Assembly: GCA_949152475.1 (NCBI GenBank)
Contig: OX424556.1
Location: forward strand, 60,966,451-61,030,450
Source of the DNA: Terebella lapidaria
Lineage: Eukaryota > Annelida > Polychaeta > Terebellida > Terebellidae
Direction: 5' to 3'
DNA length: 64,000 nucleotides
The translations under genes and the position numbers were made by a program. Shown in pieces: positions 46,924-59,737 of this stretch (position 1 is the stretch's first letter; each line of letters begins with the position of its first letter). Under the pieces are notes generated by a model. It worked only from the letters and a program-made list of their open reading frames with translations. It was not told the origin of the DNA and ran no database searches.

Positions 46924-49212
46924 TCAATTATTCACATTTTTAAAATCACATCTTATACTGTAAACGTATAAAATTTCGCGTGTATCAATGTTCGCGTTTT
47001 CAACATCTCAACATGTTCGCGTGGATTTAAGTTCGCGTTTTTATGTTGGGTGTGGGATCAGGTATTTTAAATTGGTAAGTAATTGTACCAATTTAATACA
47101 CAAGGCCCAAATATTATTGATAGTAGTACAATACTTGCACAGTAATGTTCACGTTATACTAGTACTAATATGTTGCAATACTAGCATACTAGTATACTAG
47201 TATGTACAGACAGTAAACAAAACACAAATGGTCAGTACTCCGTAAGTCTACTGATTGTTTATTTCTGCCAGAGCACATGAACTAACGGTGGCGACATCAA
47301 CCAAGGAAGGCATTTGTGAGACAATCATCACATGAGTTGTTCTGCCGGCTGGTCATTTTCCCGATGAACTACACCAGCATAGTGCTGTTGGTCAGAAAAG
47401 TATCCCACCGTCAGAGTGACACGTGACACCTTCAGCGACATTTGGACGATAATCATCTCCCAAACGCCTTTCTTGGTGTGCGACAGCACATGGATGGAAC
47501 ACATTTTAAGATTTCAAGCATGATGTGGTCTGCATATGTATTTATTTTCGCAGTATATTCGCGTGTATTTATTTTCGCGGTTTTTTTTCAAACGCGAAAT
47601 TCGCGAAATTAATACATCGCGAAATTTTATACGTTTACAGTAATTTCACCATGAGGCTCAAACCTAAATATGATGGTACAATCCTTGAAAAAAATATGTT
47701 AGATTTCTGTGTGAAGGAAGCAAAACATTGCATTTCTTGAGTTAATTTGTTTATAACATCCCAGACACCATGGACACCTCCACACACTTTGTTTTAGATT
47801 TTCCCAATTGGTATGCAAATTTTGTCCCCACGTCACATGACCTTATTGTTTCCCGCCATTTATGAACATGTATGTAAACAAACCAACTTTTTTGTATAGA
47901 AATGTACAGGATTTTTAGGGTTTATGCTGATCGCAGCACAGTGAGTACTCAATTCACCCACCAACATTCGCGGTTACTGCTAGATTGTGTATTGTTGCAG
48001 CAATTGTTGAAATAGGTGATTGATCATTTTCCATCTGCAGAAATGAAATTTTACAAAGTACAGAAGCTACCAAATTGTGATTTTGAGAAGATCGTGTTTT
48101 TTTTTCTTACACCCTCGTAGTATGAAATGGTCGACCCTTCAACCATCGAAAGATGCTCGCGCCTGACCATTAAATAGGACTGAATGAGAACTGCGCCTTT
48201 ACAAGACGCCGGGTAGGGGCACGATTAGCAACACAAGTGGCTCTCCAACCTAGTGATCGATATGGGCGATTGGTGGAGCCACATGACACCCTTGGTTAGA
48301 AATAGGAAATCACGAGTATTTACAAGAGCCACTTTTGGGGATAGGGCATGATGAGTCTAAAGTTAACCGCTGGCAGTTCGGTTTTCATCGTGTAGTGTAT
48401 AACAGCCAAATGTTATGTAGTTTCTAAGCAATGCGCGACAAAGAACGTAGTGTCATGCGATGTAACCGAGTGCACTCACGCTTGAATTGCGTTCGATTAC
48501 ATGAATTAACGCGTCCCAAGTGTTATTTTAAACCGGGATTTCATTAATTGTGATTGATCGATTATTCGGTTTGTAATCGATTACACCATGTAGATCTAAT
48601 AGAATCGCAATGAATCAATCGTGTAATCGTACATGTCCTAGTGTGCATATCATGATGCGGCATATAATAAGTTAATCAACTGGATACATAGACAAAGTAC
48701 ATCTTTCGGGAATATCTGCTAAGGACCGCAGGTTTCGGGCCTGCGGTCCTCAGCAGGTATCCCCGAAAGACGTGCTTTGTCTACTGGATACAGTGTTTGA
48801 GGCCCTCGGTCACCTATTCTCATGCGCCGTCTCACGCCAGGTGGAATTTTGTACGTTTTTAACGTGAAGTACTAAACCTAGCTCCTTCGTAATTTTCCAT
48901 ATATCATGTATATAACTTGTGATTGTTTGGAAAATGACAGCATTCGAGAAATTTTGGCGGGAAAGTCTATGAAAAGGTCCATTGGTTGTTTACGGTCCGT
49001 GACCGTCGGGCGAATAACACTGAGTCACAGTGCAGCAGCCTGAGTGACGCGGAGCGTCTGAGATGGCTGTCATTCACCCTCGGGACGGAAATCGTTTGGA
49101 CATCTTTTCAACTAAAAAATCAAAATCTTCCACAACTGTACCTTCTAGGCCTCATCTATATACCGAGAGGACATAGGGGATACATATTTGACAAACAATC
49201 AATGACTTTATC
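46924..49212 (+). repeat. Unknown ~1.6-kb repeat, copy B (carrying a 683-bp insertion)
   Basis: Same ends as copy A. Interrupted at 46958-47640 by a MITE-like insertion. The hairpin is conserved at 48689-48783 with one more mismatch in the left arm. Its right part (about 49037-49212 and onward to 49260) recurs inverted at about 50222-50432. Confidence 0.85.
46958..47640. mobile_element. 683-bp MITE with 23-bp TIRs and TA target duplication
   Basis: Ends CTGTAAACGTATAAAATTTC (46958) and GAAATTTTATACGTTTACAG (to 47640) are exact inverted repeats over about 23 bp. It is flanked by TA on both sides (46956-46957, 47641-47642). Copy A has the uninterrupted empty site (CTTATAATTTCACC near 45250), which proves the boundaries. 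TA target and short TIRs fit a Tc1/mariner-type MITE. No transposase. Confidence 0.92.
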
Positions 49213-50432
49213 ACTGAAATATCCCAACTTGAAAACGCGAACCAGATTTTGACAAGCTCTTGGCCGGGCCATGGGTTTATCCATTTTCCCAATAGTATGA
49301 CACCGAATTCGCTTGGTGGCGCCACAACTCGATCTCAGATACCGTATTAACCCGCATATAGGCGCATGCGCCTATAAGTGAAACAGCGCCTTTTGAGAAG
49401 TTGTGAAAATATTAACTGGTTTCATTTATAGGCGCATGCGCCTATAACTGAAACTAGGCGCATGCGCCTATAAGTGAATCATGCTTTATAAACATTTATA
49501 TAGGCCGTAGGCTAGGTACAGGCCTACACATCTCCTGATTTTGACGCGGACTTGAAATATATAGCCTAATATAAACTTCACATACGTAACGTAAGCTTCG
49601 AAACACATTCTGTTATCCCACGTAGATATAATTCGGTATAACATGAACAGACATGGGGTAACAAACTCATCACTGATTCGCAAGGGCTACAGAAAATTCG
49701 TATCGAAGGTGCGCGTGCCAAATTAGATATTCAGGATACAGGTTATAATCACCGTTGTGGGTGACCAATCACAGTCTCGGCTCTGTGTTCAGTCACTGAA
49801 AATACTATATTTTCCCGTTCATACAATCCAACATATTTTGACGTCGGCATTGTATGGAGTTGAGGGTATCTGTGATATATGTGAACTCCCCTGATTGTGC
49901 TTTAATCAAAACGTGACCATGGAAAACTCAATCACTTCGAAAAATCTCAGGGTTTTGCATATTTTTCGGTTGCACGCACACTGGTCAACAGTATGAAGCA
50001 AGTTTCACTTATAGGCGCACCAACTCGTGCAAAATTTAACCAACTTCATTTACAGGCACATGCGCCTATAAATGAAGCTAGGCGCACCTTCACTTATAGG
50101 CGCATGCGCCTATATGCGGGGTAATACGGTAATGAGAAGTGGCGCCACCAAGTGAATTGTGAGGTCAATACAGCTGAAAAAATGGATGCGCCCATGAGAT
50201 GTGTCAAGTTGTCACGATCCGGTTCGCGTTTTCAAGTTGGGATATTTCAGTGATAAAGTCATTGATTGTTTGTCAAATATGTATCCCCTATGTCCTCTCG
50301 GTATATAGATGAGGCCTAGAAGGTACAGTTGTGGAAGATTTTGATTTTTTAGTTGAAAAGATGTCCAAACGATTTCCGTCCCGAGGGTGAATGACAGCCA
50401 TCTCAGACGCTCCGCGTCGCTCAGGCTGCAGT
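49037..50432. mobile_element. Foldback structure with core element 49340-50131
   Basis: The outer arms (about 49037-49339 and 50132-50432) are inverted copies including the end of repeat B. The core has ends TACCGTATTAACCCGCATA (49340) and, on the complement of the right, TACCGTATTACCCCGCATA (to 50131). It carries several copies of the perfect palindrome TATAGGCGCATGCGCCTATA (49357-49376, about 49428-49447, about 50095-50114) plus partial copies near 49455 and 50050. Non-autonomous; no coding gene. Confidence 0.75.
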
Positions 50433-50806
50433 GCAGTGACAGTCACAGTGGCAGATGAGATTATAGATCTACTCCATTTGTGATTTAGTTTAGATCCATG
50501 AACGCCTACTTCGTTCATTTGTTTTCAATATTCAAGCCACAATCTGATAATATGCGCTGAACCGAACAATATCTGGCTAATCAGGCTAATGTTTTACCAA
50601 GAACGAAGCGAACGGTTGAAATAAACTGTTGAAATTTCAGTTTCGGCAGCGCATGTCGAAGTAAGCTTGACCCAACCCGTTATATCAACAGCCCTAAATT
50701 CGCCAGATGGCGCTTGCGTTTCGCAGGGTCGTAGCTTGGAAAACGAATTGGGCACATTTGGCAAAGATGTACTCTGAGTAATCCCACACGGTGAAAACTA
50801 GATTAT
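50433..50806. other. Unassigned sequence
   Basis: No gene or repeat family recognised between the foldback element and the 1.69-kb tandem duplication. Confidence 0.3.
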
Positions 50807-53800
50807 CACTAGGCTACCCAAGGGCGCCCCTAGGCGGACGCAATTGCGTCAACTTTTTTTCGGAGGAAACTCATCTCAAAACATCCAAATGAAACATCTA
50901 CATACATGTATTGACTATTGTGTTACTTGGGTATCTCTAGTTCCTGGCAGTTCCTGGCAGAGTGACCCATCACGGAGTGACGAATTTTTAAAATGCATTG
51001 CTCCTATGTGATCTGTTCATTGTTTTTCACTCATACTTGACGCAAATTTACTTCGCGTAAAATCTAACAGTAGGCCTACATTGGATGGTGATAGCTAATG
51101 TCTGCTTGAAGTTGAATGCTTTCATATCAACCTTCACAGAGTCACACATAATTAAAACACGTTCACACATTTGAAGTTGTATACATTGAGGAGAGGTTAC
51201 CATGCATTCACCCAGCACGCAATGAAGAATGGACGAAATGCATCATCACGCACCTATAGGTTCAAATCTTCAGCCGTTCTATGAGTACAGTTCTGGAAGG
51301 AAAAAAGTCCAAATTTTTTTTCAAAGGGTGAAAATTTTTTTGGCCTAGAAATGGCCCAAAATGGATAGTAACGCGATTTGGGCCGGAAAAAAAATCTTTT
51401 CGTCGATCCGTCAAAAATTCAATATAATAATGTGAAGTTTTAATATAGCACTTTTTCAGAAACCTGCTCAAAGCGCTTCACAATTATTACCCCCGATATA
51501 TGGCCAGGAACCACTTTCCGACTCCCTGGGGTCCCTAGACAATCACCTATTTGTCAGAGACTTATTGCTGCCATATTGGCGCAAGATGACTAGGACACAC
51601 GTACAATTTCCAACACTGCCAATCGGGTTCTCAATTATACGACTGAGTGAACCGAGACACTGTGGTACACACCTTGCCCAAGGGTGCTAGACAGCCAACA
51701 CAACAGTGCCAGCGCCGCGGCTCGAACCAACAACCTGCTGGTCACGAGACGAGCGCCTTAACTGACTACGCCAACTGCCCCCAGCCTACACACCATAATG
51801 ACCGCCATACGCAGACCGGCGATTCAAGGGCAACCAAGCTAACTTAAACACATCAAGGAGGTGTATAAGGGGAACCTTTTAAAACAAAAATCTCAAATCT
51901 GATCAGACAGTTTTTGAGAAAGTGGCCGCCAAAGTCCGAAATTGACCTTCTTGCGACGAAAACGGCCGCCATTTTGAAAAAAATTGAAAAATAAAAACAA
52001 TAAAAAATACCTCTTTCTCGAATTATATCAAGGTATCTTTTCCCAAATTTTCAGAAAGATTGGACCGTAAACTTTAAAGACAAAAATGTGGACGGACGGA
52101 CGACGACGATGGACGGATGGCTAGACGGACGGCCAGACCAGGGGCGGATATAGGATTTTGGGAGGGCGGGGGGCCAAACCTTTGATTGACAGAGTGGCGA
52201 GCGAAGCGAGCCCATGTCGGCCGGGGGTCTGGGGCCATCTTAAGGGCCCCAGACGCTGAAGGTTTATGCACCCCCAATGGTGTGTTCTAGGGATCTCCTT
52301 GGATCAATTTCATGGCCTTGGAGAGTTTTTGAATGCCTGATCTGGGGCGGATCGATTGTTCTGAAGGAGGGCCAAGATATGAAATGTTGCGAAGCGAGTT
52401 GGCATAGACCGGGGGTCTGAGGCCCGTTTGTGAAGCGAGCCCTTGTCGGCTGGGGGTCTATGGCCCTTAAGCGGGCCCCAGACACTGAAGGTTTATGCAC
52501 TAGGCTACCCAAGGGCGCCCCTAGGCGGACGCAATTGCGTCAACTTTTTTTCGGAGGAAACTCATCTCAAAACATCCAAATGAAACATCTACATACATGT
52601 ATTGACTATTGTGTTACTTGGGTATCTCTAGTTCCTGGCAGTTCCTGGCAGAGTGACCCATCACGGAGTGACGAATTTTTAAAATGCATTGCTCCTATGT
52701 GATCTGTTCATTGTTTTTCACTCATACTTGACGCAAATTTACTTCGCGTAAAATCTAACAGTAGGCCTACATTGGATGGTGATAGCTAATGTCTGCTTGA
52801 AGTTGAATGCTTTCATATCAACCTTCACAGAGTCACACATAATTAAAACACGTTCACACATTTGAAGTTGTATACATTGAGGAGAGGTTACCATGCATTC
52901 ACCCAGCACGCAATGAAGAATGGACGAAATGCATCATCACGCACCTATAGGTTCAAATCTTCAGCCGTTCTATGAGTACAGTTCTGGAAGGAAAAAAGTC
53001 CAAATTTTTTTTCAAAGGGTGAAAATTTTTTTGGCCTAGAAATGGCCCAAAATGGATAGTAACGCGATTTGGGCCGGAAAAAAAATCTTTTCGTCGATCC
53101 GTCAAAAATTCAATATAATAATGTGAAGTTTTAATATAGCACTTTTTCAGAAACCTGCTCAAAGCGCTTCACAATTATTACCCCCGATATATGGCCAGGA
53201 ACCACTTTCCGACTCCCTGGGGTCCCTAGACAATCACCTATTTGTCAGAGACTTATTGCTGCCATATTGGCGCAAGATGACTAGGACACACGTACAATTT
53301 CCAACACTGCCAATCGGGTTCTCAATTATACGACTGAGTGAACCGAGACACTGTGGTACACACCTTGCCCAAGGGTGCTAGACAGCCAACACAACAGTGC
53401 CAGCGCCGCGGCTCGAACCAACAACCTGCTGGTCACGAGACGAGCGCCTTAACTGACTACGCCAACTGCCCCCAGCCTACACACCATAATGACCGCCATA
53501 CGCAGACCGGCGATTCAAGGGCAACCAAGCTAACTTAAACACATCAAGGAGGTGTATAAGGGGAACCTTTTAAAACAAAAATCTCAAATCTGATCAGACA
53601 GTTTTTGAGAAAGTGGCCGCCAAAGTCCGAAATTGACCTTCTTGCGACGAAAACGGCCGCCATTTTGAAAAAAATTGAAAAATAAAAACAATAAAAAATA
53701 CCTCTTTCTCGAATTATATCAAGGTATCTTTTCCCAAATTTTCAGAAAGATTGGACCGTAAACTTTAAAGACAAAAATGTGGACGGACGGACGACGACGA

Positions 53801-54191
53801 TGGACGGATGGCTAGACGGACGGCCAGACCAGGGGCGGATATAGGATTTTGGGAGGGCGGGGGGCCAAACCTTTGATTGACAGAGTGGCGAGCGAAGCGA
53901 GCCCATGTCGGCCGGGGGTCTGGGGCCATCTTAAGGGCCCCAGACGCTGAAGGTTTATGCACCCCCAATGGTGTGTTCTAGGGATCTCCTTGGATCAATT
54001 TCATGGCCTTGGAGAGTTTTTGAATGCCTGATCTGGGGCGGATCGATTGTTCTGAAGGAGGGCCAAGATATGAAATGTTGCGAAGCGAGTTGGCATAGAC
54101 CGGGGGTCTGAGGCCCGTTTGTGAAGCGAGCCCTTGTCGGCTGGGGGTCTATGGCCCTTAAGCGGGCCCCAGACACTGAAGGTTTATGCAC
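50807..54191 (+). repeat. 1691-bp apparently identical tandem duplication
   Basis: Copy 1 starts at CACTAGGCTACCCAAGGGCG (50807) and copy 2 at the same sequence (52498). All landmarks and short frames recur exactly 1691 bp later (for example 51262 and 52953; 52074 and 53765), and by eye no difference was seen. Each unit contains a GGTTACC-family fragment (AAATGGCCCAAAATGGATAG, CGGCCGCCATTTTG, GGACGGACG) and a 240-bp GTTTATGCACCCCCAATGG sub-repeat that continues as a third diverged copy after 54181. Confidence 0.95.
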
Positions 54192-54850
54192 CCCCAATGG
54201 TGTGTTCTAGGGCTCTCCTTGGTCCAATATCCATGGCCTTGGAGAGTTTATGAATACCTGATCTTGGGTGAATCCAGTGTTCTGAAGGAAAGCCAAGATA
54301 TGAAATGTCGTGAAGCGAGGTGGTGAAAATCGAGGGTCTGGGACCCGCTTGAGGGCCCCAGAAGCTGTAGGGATATGCAGTGGTGTGTTTTACAGGTTTC
54401 CTTCGGTCCATTTTCCATCCCCCTAAAGAGTGTGTTGTATGGCTGATTCAGGCAAATCTAAGATTTTGAGGGAAAGTTTAGTTATGAAATGTTGTTAGGC
54501 AAGTTGAAGAAAGCCCCTGTCGGTCGGGGTCTGGGGCCCGCTCAAGGGCCCCAGAAGCTGGCGATATTCGCGTGCCTAATACAGCATCCCAGAGTTCTCC
54601 TGGATCTAACTATCAAGCATTACTTAACACCCTTACATGCATGATCACTGTAGTTGAAACAAAATATGACATAAAATATTACTTAGTTTTGAACCCCATC
54701 AAATGATCAAGTGCATTTGGCCATTCAATGCTCTCAAATCATTTATAGAAGGTGAAGGGCATAAAGTGCTTTCACTGAGAACAGGTGGGTAGGCTATAGA
54801 GTGAATACATTGCTCGCGACACGGGGCCCCAGAAGTTAGAGCTACTTCCC
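54180..54850 (+). repeat. Diverged continuation of the GGGCCCCAGA sub-repeat
   Basis: Units of about 170-240 bp with GGGGTCTGGGGCCCGCT, GGGCCCCAGAAGCTG and CCTTGG(A/T)CCAATTTCCAT words continue the right part of the 1.69-kb unit at increasing divergence until about 54850. No coding content. Confidence 0.7.
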
Positions 54851-54859
54851 GGTGTAATT

Positions 54860-55065
54860 TATCTTGAAAACACTTCCTCCCCTCTCTTTTTCTCCTTTTC
54901 CTTCTTTTTTTCTTCTTCTATTTTTCCTTCTTTTTTTTTGGGAGGGGGGGGGGGGGGCGCAAGGCCCCCTTGGTCCCCCCCCTAAAGCCGCCCCTGCAGA
55001 CGGACGCCGGACGCAACGCCACGGCAATAGGTTATCGGACCATAGGTCCGGTAACCTAAAAACGC
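54860..55065 (-). mobile_element. Right end of a GGTTACC-family copy next to a polypyrimidine/poly-G tract
   Basis: A CT/T-rich tract (about 54870-54938) and a run of G (about 54940-54957) precede GGACGCCGGACGCAACGCCA, CAATAGGTTATCGGACCATA and GGTCCGGTAACCTAAAAA, the standard family terminus. The element is truncated at left. Confidence 0.75.
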
Positions 55066-55930
55066 GTATCAATAAACCACACGAAACACTGTTATATTTT
55101 CAATAGATGATGATATGGCGATTTTGCCCATAGATCGCAGCAGGAGTCTTTGCAAAACACTAACCAGTTTTACGGTCTATTTTTGGATGCTTCAGCTCGA
55201 AGCACGCGTTGCTCCGGCAACACTTTGTAATCCTCTCTTGCCCAGTAAACTATAACAATGGTTTGACCTAGTTTCCCTTCGTGTCTCGTGCATTGGGGTT
55301 TATATACTCTGGTACCGTTTTGATCTGTGAGTTGTCTCAGAGCAAGGCGAGAGGGACGACAGGGAGCTCAGCCATGAGCTCTACGTCCTCGCACTGCGGC
55401 TAAGGCCCTCGCGGGCCCTGGGGACGACTTCAATAAGGAGCCTGGGCTGGGGTAGACCTTGATGACTCGGGGGCGCATGCCCTCTGGATCACCGGTCTTC
55501 TCCACCCGGGATGGTGCGACACAGGCTCTGGCAGACTGTCAAGCTGTCCGGGTTTCCATCCCCGAGGCGGACCGCGACGAGCCAAGCCTCACAAGTTAAC
55601 ACCATGGTGATGATCCTGTATCTGAGTGGTGTCCGTACGTTGGGCTCGTTGGACGGGCTGCTACCTGGTTAAAGTTCTGATGATAGAGTAATGACTGCAC
55701 CTGCACCTGCACCTGCAGTCATTACTCGGGGATAGCGGGTGTGCGTCCGCGATGACCTGTGGTGAGAGGACTATCCTTGAGGATCCCAGATAGCAGACGG
55801 TTTTAAAACTTTACATTGGTGCCGTGACCAGGATCAGTCTGACGGCGTCCCATTGCAGCCTACTGTCACAGTGTTTTGCTCCCTCGTCCCTGGGGACCTT
55901 TCGCCTCCCCCGGGACAGCTTAAAGCAAAA

Positions 55931-57577
55931 ATGAGTGATAAAGAGAAAGGGAAGGAGACAGTGGATGGGAATGGGAAAGGCAGTCCGATTTCCAGCCGGA
56001 CGCGGTCGCAGGATGACCGCGGCTCGCCTCTGCGCGAGTCCGGCGGAGATCAGGGACGGCCGAATGACCTCGCGGACACGAACCCGTCTGCGGAGGTAAC
56101 TCCGGCGTCCGCGGCTCCATCTACAGACGTAGAGTCGGGCCCTGCGGGGCCGCAACTTCCGTTGCTGCCGAGGCCTGGCCTCGACGTACTTGTCCCGGTG
56201 GGCAGAGCTGGAAACGGCTTCACTCCATGCCAGCCCTTGTCCAGACAACCGGCACTCTCTCGTGGGACATCTCCGCAAGTCCGGAGCCGAGTGCCAGTCA
56301 CCGCGGTTGGCCCCGGACAGATGGACGACGTGTTCCGGCTGCCAAACCTGGCTGGGTGGATTCCCTCGAGAGCCCCCGGTTCAGATGCCGGACGGTCCAT
56401 GCAGGGCGTGATGGATCAGCTGACCGACACCTTGGCTGAGCTGGCTCCATTGGGGTGCTACGACCGCGCCCGGTCGCCTCATCAGAGGCGATCAGATCGG
56501 CGGAACCGCTCGCCCTCCCCGAACTCACTGAGCCTTTCGGGGCCAATATCGGAGAGGGAGCAACGGCTGTTAAGTATCGCGCTTGACCAGTACAAGCGGA
56601 ATCAGCCTGCAGCGTTGAGCGTGGATCCGACGATCCCCTACAGTCCTGGGATGACTGGACCAGTGGCCCCTCCCCCAGTTCCACCAGGTCCGCAGGCGCC
56701 AGTGGTATCTGCAATGGGATCCGTGCCTGCTCCGCGACTTGGAGGCACCACGCTGGCTACCGCTACGACCGTTCCTACGGCCAGAGTATCCGCCGCGTGG
56801 TCAGCTTATCCTGGCAATCAGGATGTGTCGGGCATGCAGTGGCAACTGGTGGCTCCGGCCCCTAGCTATGTCAGCTATGCCGCCCCATCTGGAACCTACC
56901 CAGTAGGATCGACGGGAGTCCCGACCGCACCAAGTCAGGGTGGGCAATTTGTGGGTATGTACCCGGCGGCGAGCGTGAGCTTCCCAGCTCCCGCACCCGT
57001 GGCATACGGGTCCGCTTCGGTGGACTCCACCGCAGGAGCAGGAGGCGCACAGACTCTGCCATCTTACACTGCCGACCCTGGAGCTGGATCCGCCAACAGG
57101 GCGCGCTCGCAATGCGACCGGAGGCCAGACCAAACGTCTTGGTGGAAGAAGTTTAACGAGGATAACGCCGATCTGGAGGACTACTTACTCCAGGTATGGC
57201 GGACGGTGGTGTACGAAGGATGGACCCAGGAAGAGGCTGGGCACATCCTCTCGGGGAGTCTAGAAGGAAAGGCCCTCCGAGTCATGCAGTGTATGCCGGT
57301 GGCGACAGCAACGTCCGGCGAGGTTGCCCAGCAACTGCGTCTGCTGTTTACGCCGATGACAAACAGGCGGATGTTTGAACGGGAGATCAAAGCGCGGATC
57401 CGCCTACCTACTGAGTCCATGACTGAGTATGCTTTCAATTTGCGCATACTCGGCCGGAGAGCTTATCCGGACATGGAAGCCAGTCGGTTTGAGCCGATGC
57501 TTATTGACCAGTTCATCGACGGCCAGCCTTACCACATATCGTACAGACTGGCCACGCCCGAAAAAAGAGGCGATTAA
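55931..57577 (+). pseudogene. Retrotransposon gag (structural) frame, truncated by frameshift
   Basis: An open frame of 548 codons from ATG 55931 (an upstream in-frame ATG at 55853 is less likely). The N-terminal two thirds are Pro/Ser/Gly-rich and low complexity. The last ~150 codons are a retrotransposon gag domain (WWKKFNEDNADLEDYLLQVW, GSLEGKALRVM, FEREIKARIR). The frame ends at an A-run (57562-57567) just inside the conserved C-terminal helix, whose continuation is found in another frame, so this is an indel or a slippery site. No CCHC zinc knuckle was seen downstream. Confidence 0.85.
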
Positions 57578-57622
57578 CTCCGCCCTTGCAATAGAGGTAG
57601 CTGTCTGTCCCCGGCTGTTCTG

Positions 57623-58240
57623 TTGCAAGCGGCGACGCCTGCTCCGGTCAACGTGTCGCAGATGGCTCCATGGCCTGCCCCGGCTCCCCGGGAACCAGCT
57701 GTGGAGCCCAACCCTCCGCGGGTTGGTACACCGGCACCCTCCACAGGGATGCCTGTACAAGCGGCACCTGCTGTCGCGTCGTGCTCGTCCTCGGAGGAGT
57801 ACGACTTAGAGATAATTGCGCACTGCGCAGAAATTGAAGCTCCGGAACCTGCAGATTGCTGTGCGTTCACGTCCAGACCAGCTCTTCTGGCTTAGGTGTC
57901 CAGAGTTGCTGGAACGCTTGTGGGCACGCGGATATCTTGGGAGTCTCCCTGATCCGCGCCGGAGGAATTCCTCCTTTCGGTTCGGTCCTCCGGGACAACA
58001 GAACCGTCCTTCGCGTGAGGGAAACTGAAACTGGACGTGGTGGTGACCAACACTACGTCCCGGGACAGTTGTTCTGTGGCGTCTGAGGCTGCCCCTCTAC
58101 GGACAAGCCGGACGATTCTCAAGTAGATATAACTTCTCCGGAAGTGGTCCTTGAGGATCTGTCTAGCTCGTTCGCGGCCGCGGCAGACAACGAGGACTCC
58201 GTTGCCGAGCCCAGTGCTCCGGGTGATTGCGATCATTCGA
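57623..58240 (+). pseudogene. Gag-pol junction remnant
   Basis: Pro/Ala-rich and acidic stretches in shifting frames between gag and the protease-like block. No CCHC knuckle and no Asp-Thr/Ser-Gly protease active-site triplet is recognisable here, although the latter would be expected close to 58250. Confidence 0.5.
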
Positions 58241-58288
58241 CATGCGCACTGGTGAGGGACCCCTGCTGGTACCTGCCCCTGTCATTGG

Positions 58289-59041
58289 GTGGCCACGGGA
58301 ACTTTTAAGCGCGAGCCAGCGCTCCGTGACATCGTGTTGCGGGATCCCGGACGCTCCACACTCCACGGAGCGGGTAACAATAGCATCCCTATCCATGGTG
58401 TCACCGATCTGCCTATCAGTCTTGGAGACAAGATCTACATAACAGAGGCAATCGTTGCGGATATCGGGGCGCCCGGGATCATTGGAATGAACTTTCTCCG
58501 GATCCACCGGGTGATCGCCAAATTTAGTGCTGGCGAACTCCGGATGGGAGAGGACACACACTTTCTCTTCCGCACGGGTCCGGCCTGTTCGTTCCAACTG
58601 CGGGAGGCGTGCACAACCATTGTGCCGCCTATGAGCGAGATGATCATTGAGGCGAGGCCACGGCATCCACGCATGCCCCTTGATGGTCGTCCGTGTATAG
58701 TGCAACCAGTGAGCAATTTTGCCCGAGGAATGGGACTTGTGTTGGGTGGGGCTCTGGTCAAGTCCGACACCCGCGTGATGCCTATCCTCGTGGTGAATCC
58801 CACGGATGCTCCCGTTGTCCTGCGCGCGACTGTGTGGCAGCTACTGCTACACCCGCGTCGTCTAGCCGGGTTATCCCTGATGACCCAGTATGTCGTGCTG
58901 CGTGCACAGCAGCGGTCGCCGGAGATGATCCGTTCACCCTGCCGGACCATCTGGAATCTAGAGTTCCGAAGGACCGGCTGGATGAAGATCAGCGTCAAGC
59001 TCTCCGCAAGCTGCTCCGGCAGTATGCGGATGTGTTCATGA
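58289..59041 (+). pseudogene. Retropepsin-like protease remnant
   Basis: Recognised by the C-terminal part of a retropepsin fold: PISLGDKIYITEAIVADI and the IIGMNFLRIHR block (usual form I-L-G-x-D-F-L). The catalytic Asp-Thr/Ser-Gly triplet is not found upstream, so the domain is incomplete. The frame then runs into the protease-RT linker; the conserved segment before RT (LDEDQRQALRKLLRQYADVF) is in a different frame (58693-59160). Confidence 0.7.
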
Positions 59042-59117
59042 GTCCGGATGGTGCGGTTGGCAAGACAGACATTGCCAAACACCGAATCGACCTCCTGGAC
59101 GAGCGTCCTATCAAGCA

Positions 59118-59636
59118 GTGTCTACGACGAGCAGCGATCGTGCACCAAGAGGTCATATAGGAGGTGCAGAAGATGCAGAAGATGCTCGAGTGATAGCAGT
59201 GATAGCCCTTGAACCCAGTGATAGCCCTTGGGCAAGTCCTGTGGTTATGGTGAAGAAAAAGGACGGCTCGTGGAGGTTCTGCGTGGATTATCGTAAGCTT
59301 AACGATGCCACGCGGAAGGACTCATATCCTCTCCCGCACATCGAGGACACCTTCGATTCCTTGGCCGGATCGCACTACTTCTGTGCTCTGGATCTGGCCT
59401 CCGGATATTGCCAGGTGGAGATGGAGGAGAGTGATAGGGTGAAAACTGCCTTTGTTACCAAGAACGGGCTCTACCAATTTAAGGTAATGCCGTTCGGGCT
59501 CTGTAACGCCCCAGCGATGTTCGAGCGCCTGATGGAGATGGTCCTCAAAGGGTTCCTCTGGAAGCGATGTATGGTCTACACCCAGATGGTGTTCCATCGC
59601 ATCCGCAAAGCAGGCCTTAAATTGAAGTCTAGTTAG
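59118..59636 (+). pseudogene. Reverse transcriptase domain lacking the YxDD box
   Basis: Conserved blocks present: SPWASPVVMVKKKDG, FCVDYRKLND, FCALDLASGYCQVEM (first catalytic Asp), FVTKNGLYQFKVMPFGLCNAP. After WKRCMVY the sequence jumps straight to the HRIRKAGLKLK segment, so the catalytic Tyr-x-Asp-Asp box and about two dozen residues after it are missing. A stop follows at 59634-59636. The enzyme cannot be active. Confidence 0.9.
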
Positions 59637-59737
59637 TAAGTGCGAACTTTTCGCGCAGGAGATCCTGTACTTGGGCTTCATGGTAACAGGCACCGGAGTT
59701 AGACCAGACCCTACAAAGATGGCCTCGGCCTTGTAAC

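Noticed and set aside
55811..57447. Minus-strand frames of 60-155 codons opposite gag
   Set aside because: Arg/Pro-rich shadows caused by the high GC content of the gag frame.
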